A stretch of 64,000 nucleotides of DNA from assembly GCA_011033025.1 (NCBI GenBank), contig WFMF01000008.1:1369001-1433000 (forward strand). Reading direction: 5' to 3'. The stretch comes from Beroe forskalii (taxonomy: Eukaryota; Ctenophora; Nuda; Beroida; Beroidae). A program made the translations under genes and the position numbers. This document shows positions 44,262-54,600 of this stretch, piece after piece. How positions within the stretch are numbered: the first letter of the stretch is position 1; the number at the start of each line of letters is the position of its first letter. The notes under the pieces were generated by a model that did not search any database, was not told the origin of the DNA, and saw only the letters and a list, made by a program, of their open reading frames with translations.

Positions 44262-45008
44262 ATGGAAAAAGATTCCGATTCTGAATATGAACTAGCTCAT
44301 GAGAAGTTTCCTGAAGAAGAGTTGATTGAAGAAGCTTTGAAAAGTCAAGATTTTGCAGAATATCAACCTCATGATGAAACACCAGTTTTCGCAGAAGGTA
44401 ATCAAAAAGATAAGGAAGAACTGAAAAATGATGCAGACACACAGGAATTGTACGACGATGATGAACTAATTGAGGTAAGAAGTATGGTTCTTCACATCAA
44501 ATCCGAAGCCAATGACCAGTTTCATGCATCAAACTATGGAGAAGCAGCAGATTTGTATACAGAAGCGATTGAGTTATGTCGACAGCAACTAAATGTGCTG
44601 AAAGCAGTTTTGCTAGCAAACAGGGCAGCCTGTCACTTGAAAAACTTGGAGTATGAGAAGACTGAGGAAGATTGTAGTGCTGTAATTGAGTTGGATCCTG
44701 CTTACTTGAAAGCACTTTTACGCAGAGCTTATGCTAGGGAACAACTTGATAAATTGACATTAGCTCTAGAGGATTATAAGCAAGTATTAGAAATTGACCC
44801 GAGTCAGTCAGCTGCAAGGGAAGCTGTATCACGTCTTCCTGGGCAAATTGAGATCCAGCAAGAGAAAATGAAAGAAGAATGTATTGGTAAACTTAAAGAC
44901 TTGGGTAATATTGTCTTGAAACCATTTGGTCTCAGTACTGACAATTTCAAAATGGTCCAAGACCCGGCCAGTGGTGGATATAACATTCAGTTTTCTCAGG
45001 AAAAGTAG
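44262..45008 (+). CDS. TTC1: Tetratricopeptide repeat protein 1
   Basis: A single exon of 248 codons, close to the human TTC1 length of about 290. Residues 1-72 are acidic and poorly structured. Three TPR motifs follow (about residues 78-185), recognised by ANDQFHASNYGEAADLYTEA, LLANRAACHLKNLEYEKTEE and YLKALLRRAYAREQLDKLTL. The C-terminal signature LGNIVLKPFGLSTDNFKMVQ is diagnostic of TTC1. The family binds Hsp70/Hsp90 ends and G-alpha proteins as a cytosolic co-chaperone or adaptor. FKBP3 starts 443 bp downstream on the same strand. An intronless coding region is unusual for this gene. Confidence 0.9.
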   Translation: MEKDSDSEYELAHEKFPEEELIEEALKSQDFAEYQPHDETPVFAEGNQKDKEELKNDADTQELYDDDELIEVRSMVLHIKSEANDQFHASNYGEAADLYTEAIELCRQQLNVLKAVLLANRAACHLKNLEYEKTEEDCSAVIELDPAYLKALLRRAYAREQLDKLTLALEDYKQVLEIDPSQSAAREAVSRLPGQIEIQQEKMKEECIGKLKDLGNIVLKPFGLSTDNFKMVQDPASGGYNIQFSQEK

Positions 45009-45451
45009 CATTTTCATAACTACCATTTTTATGTTTGATTAATATAATCGGAGTTATTTAATTCTACAGATTTTCTTATTTAATTAAAAGTTGATAAACT
45101 TATTTAAACTTAACATACTGGCTGAAACTTAGATACCTAAGTGTTTCAATGATTGAGGTGTCATTATTTTTAACTCTTAGCTGATCAGTTCTTATACCAG
45201 CCAATTGTGAGCTATAATTTGCATGATAAACCTACGTATATATTTTATTTGTACTCTATATATGTGGTCATTCTGTTTATAGTTGAAATTCCATATTGAG
45301 GTGCTGGTCCAAAATTTAAGTTTCAATTCCATTATCATTTCATTCCATTGCTATAAAGAAATTCTGGGCAGATAAAATATGAAATTAAGAATCCAAATAT
45401 ATGAATATCCATTGTACCTGCTTTAATTAAATTAACTAACTGAGGGATAAC

Positions 45452-47224
45452 ATGTCGTCTGTTTCTGTAGAGGAATTCAAAGCTGATAAGTACTCGAAGA
45501 AGGAAGCTATTGCATTTCTACAAGAAAATGCTTCAGTGAAGGTGAAATTTATGACCTTGATTGTTGATTGGGCAGTAGGTACTATTATCATACCATATGT
45601 TGTGAATTATCCCAACATAAACGCAATCCGACGCAATTCATAATTTATTGCTCTCATCTCGTGCTTGCCGGATAAAGTGATCAGGTAATCTATAATTAAA
45701 ATTTCAGTTTCTACAAGACAAGAAACTATTCGGGAAGCTTACAGCCATTGCTAAAGGATCTTCCAAAGATAAAGTTCTATCAGCTCTCGAAGCCTTTGAA
45801 GCTGATCCTGAGGTGAAATTTATAGTCTCTTTTAAATTATTGAGGTCGAATACTTTGCCGTTGGGAATTTGTGGTCCGTAATAATGAGTCGTAATTTGAT
45901 ACAACTCAAAATTATTTCTCCTTTACCAAAATCGAAAATCGAGTGCATTAAAATTTCATTGTCTTTAAAAGTCTTTGGTTTGAACAAACCAACCAAATAT
46001 AATTTCATTTCGTAAGTCTTTCTGATTTTACAGGCCAGGAAAGGGGCTGAGGATGGTGATTTAGCAGAAGCTCTTGAGAAAACCAAGGCTCTGAAAATAA
46101 AAGAAGAGGAGTGCAAGAAGAACCAGAAGGAGGCTGCAAAAGAAGCGGTAAGAATGCTCTTATTTCGATTTCCGCTAAGTTTTAGCAATAACCTTCAATC
46201 CGTTATTACTAAAACTGTTTCAATTATAAAATCACCCTAAAATCACATCTTCAAATGATGCATCATTAAGAACAAGTTCGTATCTATAAAATACATAGAC
46301 ACGCGCCTATCCGGTCCATTTTGGGATACTTCCAGAGGGCGTTAGCCCGAGGGATGTATCCTGTTTTTGCCCGAGCCCATAGGGCGAGGGTCTAAACCAA
46401 TATGGACCCGATCAGGCAAGTGTCTATATATTATAGACCTGCATGAAAACGTCAAAGGGTTCTATTACAGGAAGCCGGTGCAGCAGAGAAAGTTGGGTTC
46501 ACCAAGAAGGTTTTGAAGAAGGGGAAGACTCACATGAAGCCTGGAAAGGGCGATGTAGTGAGTGTGTGGTACACAGGTCTGTTTACATGTTATTGCATCA
46601 TAGCCATAATCTGTTATCTTAACTCATATGGCTTCTCCCATAGTTCGGAATTCGTCTCTTTGAAGCCTGTCTACTGTAGTCATACCATGGGATAAATGTT
46701 TCTCTCGTAGAGTAAATTTATAGTCTCAGATCTCCATTTGAATACAGAATTATCTGATATTATTCAGGTAAGCTTGAGGATGGAACGGTATTCGATTCAA
46801 ATGTGGAGAACTCCCGTAAGAAGGAGAGGAAAGCCCTCAAGTTTAAAGTTGGTACAGGTGAGAACAATATTTATTATAGGAATTCTGAACAATGTGCATC
46901 ATTTCAAAATCTTATCATGGGATTATCTCTCTATTTGGTAATCTATTATTGTCAAAGACTACGGAGTCCATTTAACTGTCAATCTATAAACTTTTAAAAT
47001 ATGATTTGGCCCTGCCAAACCATAACCTCTGTCTACCTCCAGGACTCGTTATCAGAGGTTGGGACGAAGCACTGCTTACCATGAGTTTTGGTGAGAAGGC
47101 GGAGATTACCATCGACCCGGAATGGGCGTACGGCAAGAAAGGCATGCCCGATGCCGGGATCCAGCCCAACTCAACGCTTATCTTCGAAGTGGAACTGGAG
47201 GTGCCTGTTAATATCGGAGTGTAG
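45452..47224 (+). CDS. FKBP3: FKBP-type peptidyl-prolyl isomerase of the FKBP3 (FKBP25) class
   Basis: Six exons keep phase: 45452-45541, 45708-45812, 46034-46147, 46471-46576, 46768-46857 and 47043-47224, for 228 residues (human FKBP3 has 224). The first two exons form the basic-tilted-helix domain (KKEAIAFLQENASVK, FLQDKKLFGKLTAIAKG) that binds nucleic acid. The third is a charged linker. The last three form the FKBP domain with KGDVVSVWYTG, LEDGTVFDSN, VIRGWDEALLTMSFGEKAEI and PEWAYGKKGMPDAGIQPNS. It catalyses proline cis-trans isomerisation and is nuclear in animals. Intron 3 carries a small MITE (46294-46438). Confidence 0.93.
46294..46438. mobile_element. Short MITE in FKBP3 intron 3
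   Basis: ATAGACACGCGCCTATCCGG at the left and its diverged complement at the right (CCGATCAGGCAAGTGTCTAT) form terminal inverted repeats of about 30 bp flanked by TA. It is about 145 bp with no coding content. Related sequence is found at 40845-40995. Confidence 0.65.
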
Positions 47225-48378
47225 CTTTGAGAGTGACTTTTTAACACAATATGTCCTGCTTAGGTGATATACATTGGAGGGTGCTCCGTAATGTGGCCCC
47301 TCCGTTCTTTTATATAATGGTATTCTTTTCCAGAATCCAGTCCGATATAAACAGTTGAATCCATGTTGGCTGTAAAAATGGGGAAATATGGTAATCAAGA
47401 ATATTATAATCGAAAACCCTATTTAATTTTTTGCTAATTTATCACTTTAAAACGTCCAGATTCCGTCAGATTGCCAAATAATGACCGAAATTTCAAGATC
47501 TTGGTCACCCATGTACACTGTACAGTAAAATTAGGATTTTTCTGTGAAGTTCATACTTTCAATTTTCATATCATGCTTTGCTGGTGAAATATTTGATGGA
47601 TTTGTTCTAAAATCTTGTAGTATTAGTTTTTAACCATGGTCCCTCTATAGATTGTAACGTTTAGGGTATAAGCGGAAACATCTATGTTTAATTACATAAT
47701 ACTTTCAATAACAAGCGCGTCTAAATCCACTTAATTTAACAGCTCAAATATAATGCTACAGATTTTTAGCACAATTTTTAACTATTTATTATTTAATAAC
47801 GTTGTGTTCGGTTCTGTTTCGCCTCTATTTTCCTGTCACAATTCATTTTATTGGCTTTGCTGTCCAAATCGCTTCCATTCTATTATTTTCCACGTGTTTG
47901 CAATAAATTAGATTTAACTCCCTTTTCGAGTAGTATGTCAGTATAACACTTAAAGATGTAACATTCATTTGATTTAACAGTTTAACAATGGTCCACGGGT
48001 GTATTAGAGTAGTAGAATTGGGTTTAACAATCCTTCCAATTTCTTGTGTAGTCTGTTAATTCATGTTCATAAGCTCCATTTTACTGTCATTTCTGCACCG
48101 CCATTTATTCATTGTAGATGAGTGCTGATCAGGACGTGTATGCAATTTTTATTTTGTAACACCCTTGTATTTGTCTAAACACGTTGTATTTTAGTATGGA
48201 ATTGTCGCCAATGTTGTCAGTAAATCTGATATTTTCTACATGAATTGGTAGTTTCATTGCTTCCACGGCAGAATCATAGCAGATTTCCATGTTTTTGTCA
48301 TCGGTTGAGTAAATTGGTTTTATTCTTTTGTTTTCTTTAGAAACAGGTTTATTACCTGCTGTAAGATTACAATCATGA
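47225..48378. other. Intergenic stretch between FKBP3 and the CLC gene
   Basis: AT-rich, with no exon, repeat or clear promoter motif that I can support. It must contain the FKBP3 3' untranslated region and the CLC promoter. Confidence 0.5.
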
Positions 48379-50823
48379 ATGTTGAAGTATTTGTACCTCC
48401 ATAAGTTAAATCAATCATACACTACGAAATCTTCTGAGATAGGTATGGAACTAAGAGGAATACTAGATGATGGATTCAGAGAACCCCTATTGGACGACTC
48501 GCCTGAGACACCACACACTTTCCTTGGAAACCGAGCAGGAAGCTCGAGTCCGTATCTCGGCGTGGACGACGATGACGACGACGAGGGGAGCATCGTAAGC
48601 GACATCATTGCAGACGACATCGGCACAGCGTACGACGACTTTCAGACGGTAGACTGGCTGCGAGACCAAGCCAGGGACAGGACACGGCACAAGCACACCA
48701 TGAGCCAGGGCTTTCTGTACCGGTGCGGCGATGCTGTCTCGGGGTGGATGGTGGTCTTCATCATCGGCCTGCTTTCCGGGCTCTTTGCCGGGATCATTGA
48801 GATAGGCGCCAAGTGGCTGATAGACGTGCGGGAAGGGTACTGCGGAGAGAAGTGGTTCCTGGACAAGGAAGCGTGTTGTTGGAGCAACTCTACGGTAATT
48901 TCAGAGGACTACTGCACCAACTGGATCAGGTGGTCCGACGTGTTGAGTGGGAGTAACCAGAGCGCAGTGCGGTACGTCATCAACTACTTCACCTACGTTG
49001 CTATCGGGACTGGGTTCGCAACGCTAACAGTTATCTTCGTCATGATAATTGCACCGTATGCCAGCGGTAGCGGTATTCCGGAAGTTAAGACGATTCTCAG
49101 CGGTTTCATCATCCGAGGCTACCTCGGACTCTCCACCCTCATGACCAAGTCGGTGGGCCTCATCCTGTGCGTTGCTTCCGGGCTCTCTCTCGGCAAGGAA
49201 GGTCCGATGGTCCATGTGGCGTGTTGCATCGGCAACGTGTTCGTTAGGCTCTTCCCCAAGTTCACTAAGAACGAGGCCAGGAAGCGTGAGGTGCTGTCCG
49301 CGGCAGCTGCCGCCGGCGTGTCTGTCGCCTTCGGGGCGCCTCTGGGTGGCGTGCTCTTCTCCCTGGAAGAAGTGAGCTACTACTTCCCCCACAAGACCCT
49401 CTGGCGGAGCTTCTTCGGGGCCATGGTGGCGTCCGTGGTCCTGCAGAGCCTCAACCCCTACAGCACGGGCCAGTCAGCGCTCTTCTACATCGAGTATGAC
49501 TACGCGTGGCACTTCTTCGAGCTGGTGCCCTTCCTTATCCTGGGCTGCATTGGTGGCGTGCTCGGGGCTATCTTCATCAAATGCAACATTTACTGGTGCA
49601 TCAAACGGAAAACAACGCGCCTTGGCCAGCACCCCTTTATCGAAGTTGCGGTTGTTGCGTTTATAACGGGTGTCATCAGTTTCGTCAACCCATATACCCG
49701 CAAATCGACGGCAGGTTTGATAAAGGAGCTGTTTTCCGTGTGTGAGTGGGAGGACAACTCGAACCTGTGCGACTACAACTTCACTCTGAAATACGTCACC
49801 AACAACGGCACGGAGCTGGCTAGCAACATCGCGTGGGGGCCCCCTCTCTCGGGCCTCAAGACAGCCATCTGGCAGCTGGTGATGGCTGCCATCGTCAAGT
49901 CCGTGATCACAGTCTTCACGTTCGGTCTGAAAGTGCCGGCAGGGCTGTTCATCCCCTCGCTGGCAGTGGGGGCGTGTCTAGGTCGGGTGGTGGGGGAGCT
50001 GGTCCAGTATATCACATACCTCAACCGGGACTCCCCCTTCCTCACCGGCATCTGCCCAGACATGTCAGTCTGCACTCTCACCGGCCTCTACGCCATGGTG
50101 GGGGCGGCGGCTGTCCTCAGCGGAGTGACCCGGATGACAGTGAGTCTGGTGGTCATCATGTTCGAGTTGACGGGGGGTATCACCTACATCGTGCCTATCA
50201 TGGTGGCCGTCATGACGGCTAAGTGGGTGGGGGACTATATCACTCCGGGGGGTATTTACGACGCGCACATCACCATTAACGGCTACCCCTACCTGGACGG
50301 CAAGGACCGCTTCATGCACACTTCAGTGTGTGAGGACGTGGTCCACAGCAAGCGCAGCAAGGATCTCAAGACGGTTAACGCTAGCAGCGTCACTATAGGG
50401 GATCTGGAGATGTTGCTGGAGTCCACCACTTACCACGGCTTCCCCATTGTGGCAGATCAGGAGTTCAATGTGGTGGTCGGGTACATCGGCCGGAACGACC
50501 TGGTACGGGCCCTCAAGTGTGCCCGGGACAGGCACATAGACCTGGTGAACGCTAGTAGGGTCTACTTCAGCGATGCCCTGCAGAGGTCCAATACTGGCGG
50601 GGGCCCTATCTCAGTTTCCTTTGGGAAGTTCGTTAACCACGACCCGATCTGTATCGAGCCCAAAACCCCGCTAGCCCACACTATCGACATGTTCACTAAG
50701 CTCGGACTAAGCCAGGTTCTGGTGACCCACCGGGGGAAGTTAAAGGGCATCATAACCCGTAAAGATGTCTTGAGACACGTGGATCATCTGAAAATATCCT
50801 GTAATGGGCACATGCTGTATTGA
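48379..50823 (+). CDS. CLCN3/4/5-like: CLC-3/4/5-type chloride/proton exchanger
   Basis: One open frame of 814 codons without introns. An alternative start at 48445 (MELRGILDDGFREPLLDD) may be the real one. Family motifs: TVDWLRDQARDRTRHK before the first helix; GSGIP near residue 230; GKEGP with the gating glutamate at about E274; FGAPLGGVLFSLEEVSYYFP; the proton glutamate at about E381 in FFELVPF; and VGAAAVLSGVTRMTVSLVVI. Two CBS domains follow (about residues 650-810). Both exchanger glutamates are kept, so this should be an endosomal 2Cl-/H+ antiporter and not a channel. The gene is clearly more GC-rich than its surroundings. An intronless copy suggests loss of introns or a retrocopy; there is no obvious A tract downstream. 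AATAAA lies at 51150-51155. Confidence 0.93.
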   Translation: MLKYLYLHKLNQSYTTKSSEIGMELRGILDDGFREPLLDDSPETPHTFLGNRAGSSSPYLGVDDDDDDEGSIVSDIIADDIGTAYDDFQTVDWLRDQARDRTRHKHTMSQGFLYRCGDAVSGWMVVFIIGLLSGLFAGIIEIGAKWLIDVREGYCGEKWFLDKEACCWSNSTVISEDYCTNWIRWSDVLSGSNQSAVRYVINYFTYVAIGTGFATLTVIFVMIIAPYASGSGIPEVKTILSGFIIRGYLGLSTLMTKSVGLILCVASGLSLGKEGPMVHVACCIGNVFVRLFPKFTKNEARKREVLSAAAAAGVSVAFGAPLGGVLFSLEEVSYYFPHKTLWRSFFGAMVASVVLQSLNPYSTGQSALFYIEYDYAWHFFELVPFLILGCIGGVLGAIFIKCNIYWCIKRKTTRLGQHPFIEVAVVAFITGVISFVNPYTRKSTAGLIKELFSVCEWEDNSNLCDYNFTLKYVTNNGTELASNIAWGPPLSGLKTAIWQLVMAAIVKSVITVFTFGLKVPAGLFIPSLAVGACLGRVVGELVQYITYLNRDSPFLTGICPDMSVCTLTGLYAMVGAAAVLSGVTRMTVSLVVIMFELTGGITYIVPIMVAVMTAKWVGDYITPGGIYDAHITINGYPYLDGKDRFMHTSVCEDVVHSKRSKDLKTVNASSVTIGDLEMLLESTTYHGFPIVADQEFNVVVGYIGRNDLVRALKCARDRHIDLVNASRVYFSDALQRSNTGGGPISVSFGKFVNHDPICIEPKTPLAHTIDMFTKLGLSQVLVTHRGKLKGIITRKDVLRHVDHLKISCNGHMLY

Positions 50824-51149
50824 ACTATTGAAGTATTGAAAGTATTTGTTGGAAAGTAATATTACCGTTTTTGGGTCACATGACTATAATTCCTTGAAAC
50901 TTGAAAGGTTAGTTCTTAGGTGCTGTGAAGCCCGAGTTGCTAGATGCTCTTACCTAAAACAATGTCAGGTTGGCTTGATATGCCATGTACGCTTAGTCAC
51001 GCTTCTTACTGAGCTAAGTCATAGGTGAAGACTGAATACGCTAATTAAACACTTAAACAATTATTTAAATTGCATTTGTCAAAAATAGTTGTCGATTTTA
51101 GGTCGCACATTATCATGATTCTGATATATAAAATGATATATAAAATGTA

Positions 51150-51155
51150 AATAAA
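51150..51155 (+). terminator. Polyadenylation signal AATAAA after the CLC gene
   Basis: A canonical AATAAA 327 bp after the CLC stop codon. It is the best candidate signal before RBM22. Confidence 0.45.
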
Positions 51156-51277
51156 CAAAATGTTTTGTGGTCAATCACTGTGCTACGATATAATTGCTGT
51201 TTGACGGTTGATTGTCAATTTATATCCGAAAGGACTCAGGGACCTAATGTTTGTATGTTTCTTATGTTAATTTGTTT

Positions 51278-51517
51278 GATTCTTGATTTTTAAAATACCA
51301 GGTTTATCACTCAAATCTTCTCTAATCTTCCATGATTGCCAATTTGTCTATGAATCTGCAATTTGGCAATTTAAAGCCGATCTGGAGAATAAATTCTGAT
51401 TCTTGATTTTTAAAATACCAGGTTTATCACTCAAATCTTCTCTAATCTTCCATGATTGCCAATTTGTCTATGAATCTGCAATTTGGCAATTTAAAGCCGA
51501 TCTGGGGAATAAATTCT
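51278..51517. repeat. Exact 120-bp tandem duplication
   Basis: 51278-51397 and 51398-51517 differ at one position that I can see (CTGGAGAA versus CTGGGGAA). Each copy contains the inverted words ATTGCCAATTTG and CAATTTGGCAAT. It lies about 100 bp upstream of the RBM22 start. Confidence 0.95.
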
Positions 51518-51614
51518 GTTGAATATAATAACTGCATAAAGATTAAAGACGAAAATTGATATGAAAATTGAATCGTGAGCATTATTAACCCCCCTTCTTG
51601 TAGAGTAGTAAGCG

Positions 51615-54600
51615 ATGGCCGTGTCGCTTGGAGCTAACACCTACAACCGGATGAACTGGGAGACCAGCGATTTCCCCATCCTCTGTCAGACCTGTCTCGG
51701 AGATAACCCCTACATGCGCATGATACGCGAGACGTACGGCAAGGAATGCACTATCTGCAACCGTCCTTTTACCGTCTTCAGGTAACCGTCATTTTACCGT
51801 CTTTAGGTAACCGCCCTTTTACCGTCTTCAGGTAACCGTCATTTCACTGTCTTCTGGTAACCGTCATTTTACTGTCTTCAGGTAACCGTCCTTTTACCGT
51901 CTTTAGGTAGCCGTCTTTTTACTGTCTTCAGGTAACCGTCCTTTTACCTCTTGAGTGCCATTTTCAATTCAACTTCGAACTCAGGAATCCTTCGGAAAGC
52001 ACCTGAATACCTATTATAAGCACCTGAATACCTATTATAGTTTTCATGTACATGTTCCATACACATCAAACATGTATATAACATGTACATGTTCCATATA
52101 CATCAAACTGTATATTTCACCGTCTCGTCTTGAAATGGTCCTCGTGTGCCCTAAACTGCTTGTTTCAGGTGGTGTCCTGGAGCTAAGATGAGGTACAAGA
52201 AGACGGAAGTATGTCAAACATGCGCCAAAACGAAGAACGTGTGTCAGACTTGTTTGCTGGACTTAGAGTACGGCTTACCAGTCCAGGTAATCTTGTAAAT
52301 TGACCCGTTATTAACTTTAAATAGCCCATGGATGTTGGTATTCTGTGCAGTGCAGTCAAACATGATAGTTTAGGATCCCTTTTTTGTGGTGGTACCATAG
52401 ATTTGTGGTTTTATGGTATAATCATTAATCAATGAAATGTAGCCTGTCATAGATTCTTCGTATGCGACCACCACAGACACGTGGTATGGGTGCAGTATGC
52501 TTTTGTATGCAAGAGTGTGCAAGTATCTAAGTAAAAACTACATGCCTATCATTGTTCAATTTGTAAACTTGTGAACATCTCCTCTCAGGTAAGAGATCAC
52601 GCTCTTAAAATGCAAGACAACATTCCCAAGTCCGATGTCAACCGGGAGTATTACCAGCAGAACAACGAATCAGCCCTTGCTAAGACCGGGGGTTCCAGTA
52701 AGTCACCTTAATCATGCTTGATTGTACAGGTTAAATCATCTCTTGCCCCACTTGTCACAATTGGAAAATTTTACCCAGAGCGCGAAATCCGCACGCATTT
52801 TGCTTGAACTAACAACAAATTGTTTTCTATCACAACACTATTTTTGCGCGCATTTTCATATTTCATTACGAATTTTCCCAAGGTGGTGCAGGAGGAAAGG
52901 CCCCTAACGAGTTGTTGATGAAGTTAGCTCGAACAACGCCCTACTACAAGCGGAACCGAGCCCATATCTGCTCGTTTTGGGTGAAAGGAGAGTGTAAAAG
53001 AGGGGAAGAGTGCCCGTACAGGCATGAAATGCCAACAGACCCTAACGACCCTCTTGCGAATCAGGTACCTAAGGCAACTTCTGAGAATAATTCAGAAATT
53101 TCTAATCCGTTCGTAATACTGATTGTGTGTGTCTAAGAATAAGTTCTCATTACTGACGTACCTAATGACTGTGTGCTGTAGCAGTCCTTATAAATTCTGA
53201 TATGCCAGCACATTTCTGAAATGGTACCAATTTTGTTTGGGATGAAAATTTCGATCCTTTTCTAAAATGGTACCGTTTATATCGATGAAATTTGGCACAT
53301 TTCTATGCAGTTCTACTTCTAGCAGAATGCAGATTTAAACCCCTATTATTATTAGTGGAAATTATGATAAAGGTCATATGATAAGTACACAGTGAAATTC
53401 ATGTATTCGAGCATTTCAGATGTCTCTCATTGTCATGAAAATGATCTGTCAATGATATTAATAATTTATCTACAAATAAAATCTATCTTCAAATAATATG
53501 CTCCCCATATTCTCGGGATCATAACAGAGTTCACCATACCGAGGCTTCCCCTAAACCTGGGATCACCTTTATTCACGGACTCCCCTGTACACTGCTCCCC
53601 TTAATCTAGGGTTCACCCGATTTTCCGGGGCTCACCTCAGTCACCTCTGTACACGGTCTCGCCCATACCAGACTCACCTCATTGTCGGGCTTCACCATAC
53701 CAGGCTCCACCAAACCTCGGGCTTCACCAATGCCTTGGGATAACCCCGATACAGGGGCTCACCCATACCAGACTCACCTCATTGCCGGGCTTCACCATAC
53801 CAGGCTCCACCGAACTCCGGGCTTCACCAATGCCTTGGGATAACCCCGATACAGGGGCTCACCCATACCAGACTCACCTCATTGCCGGGCTTCACCATAC
53901 CAGGCTCCACCGAACCTCGGGCTTCACCAATGCCTTGGGATAACCCCGATACAGGGGCTCATCCATACCAGACTCACCTCATTGCCGGGCTTCACCATAC
54001 CAGGCTCCACCGAACCTTGGGCTGCACTGATGTTCTGGGCTAACCCTGAAACAAGGGATCACCCATACGTGGCTCACCCTTACCTTGGGCTTCACCGAAC
54101 TTTGCTCGACCTTATCATGGTCTTCACCATAGCTTGGGCTCCCCCACACTTATTTGGGCTCCCCCTCCTAACTCGGGCTCCCCCATGCTAAGTCGGGCTG
54201 CCTCATATTAACTTGGGCTCCGCCTACCAACTCGGGCTCCCCCATGCTAACTTAGGCTCCGCCATGCTAACTTAGGCTCCCCCATACAATTTCGGGATCC
54301 CCCATAAAAAACTTGAACTCCTCCATACTAACTCCCCCATACCAACTCGGGCTCCTCCATACCAACTCCCCCATACTGTCGTGGCTCCCCCATACCTACT
54401 TGGGCTCCCCCATACTAAATCGGGCTCCCCCATATTAATTCGGGCTCCCCCATACTGTCGTGGCTATCCCATACCCACTTGGGCTCCCCCGTGCTAACTC
54501 GTGTTTTATTATCACTGCATCATGATGATATCTCGTATTTCAAACACAAGGAAATATCGTAACACCACACTTAGATTCACTGAACACTCTCTATCCGCAG

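Noticed and set aside
53640-54020. CRISPR-like regular repeats
   Set aside because: Units are contiguous with no unique spacers, and the sequence is clearly eukaryotic.
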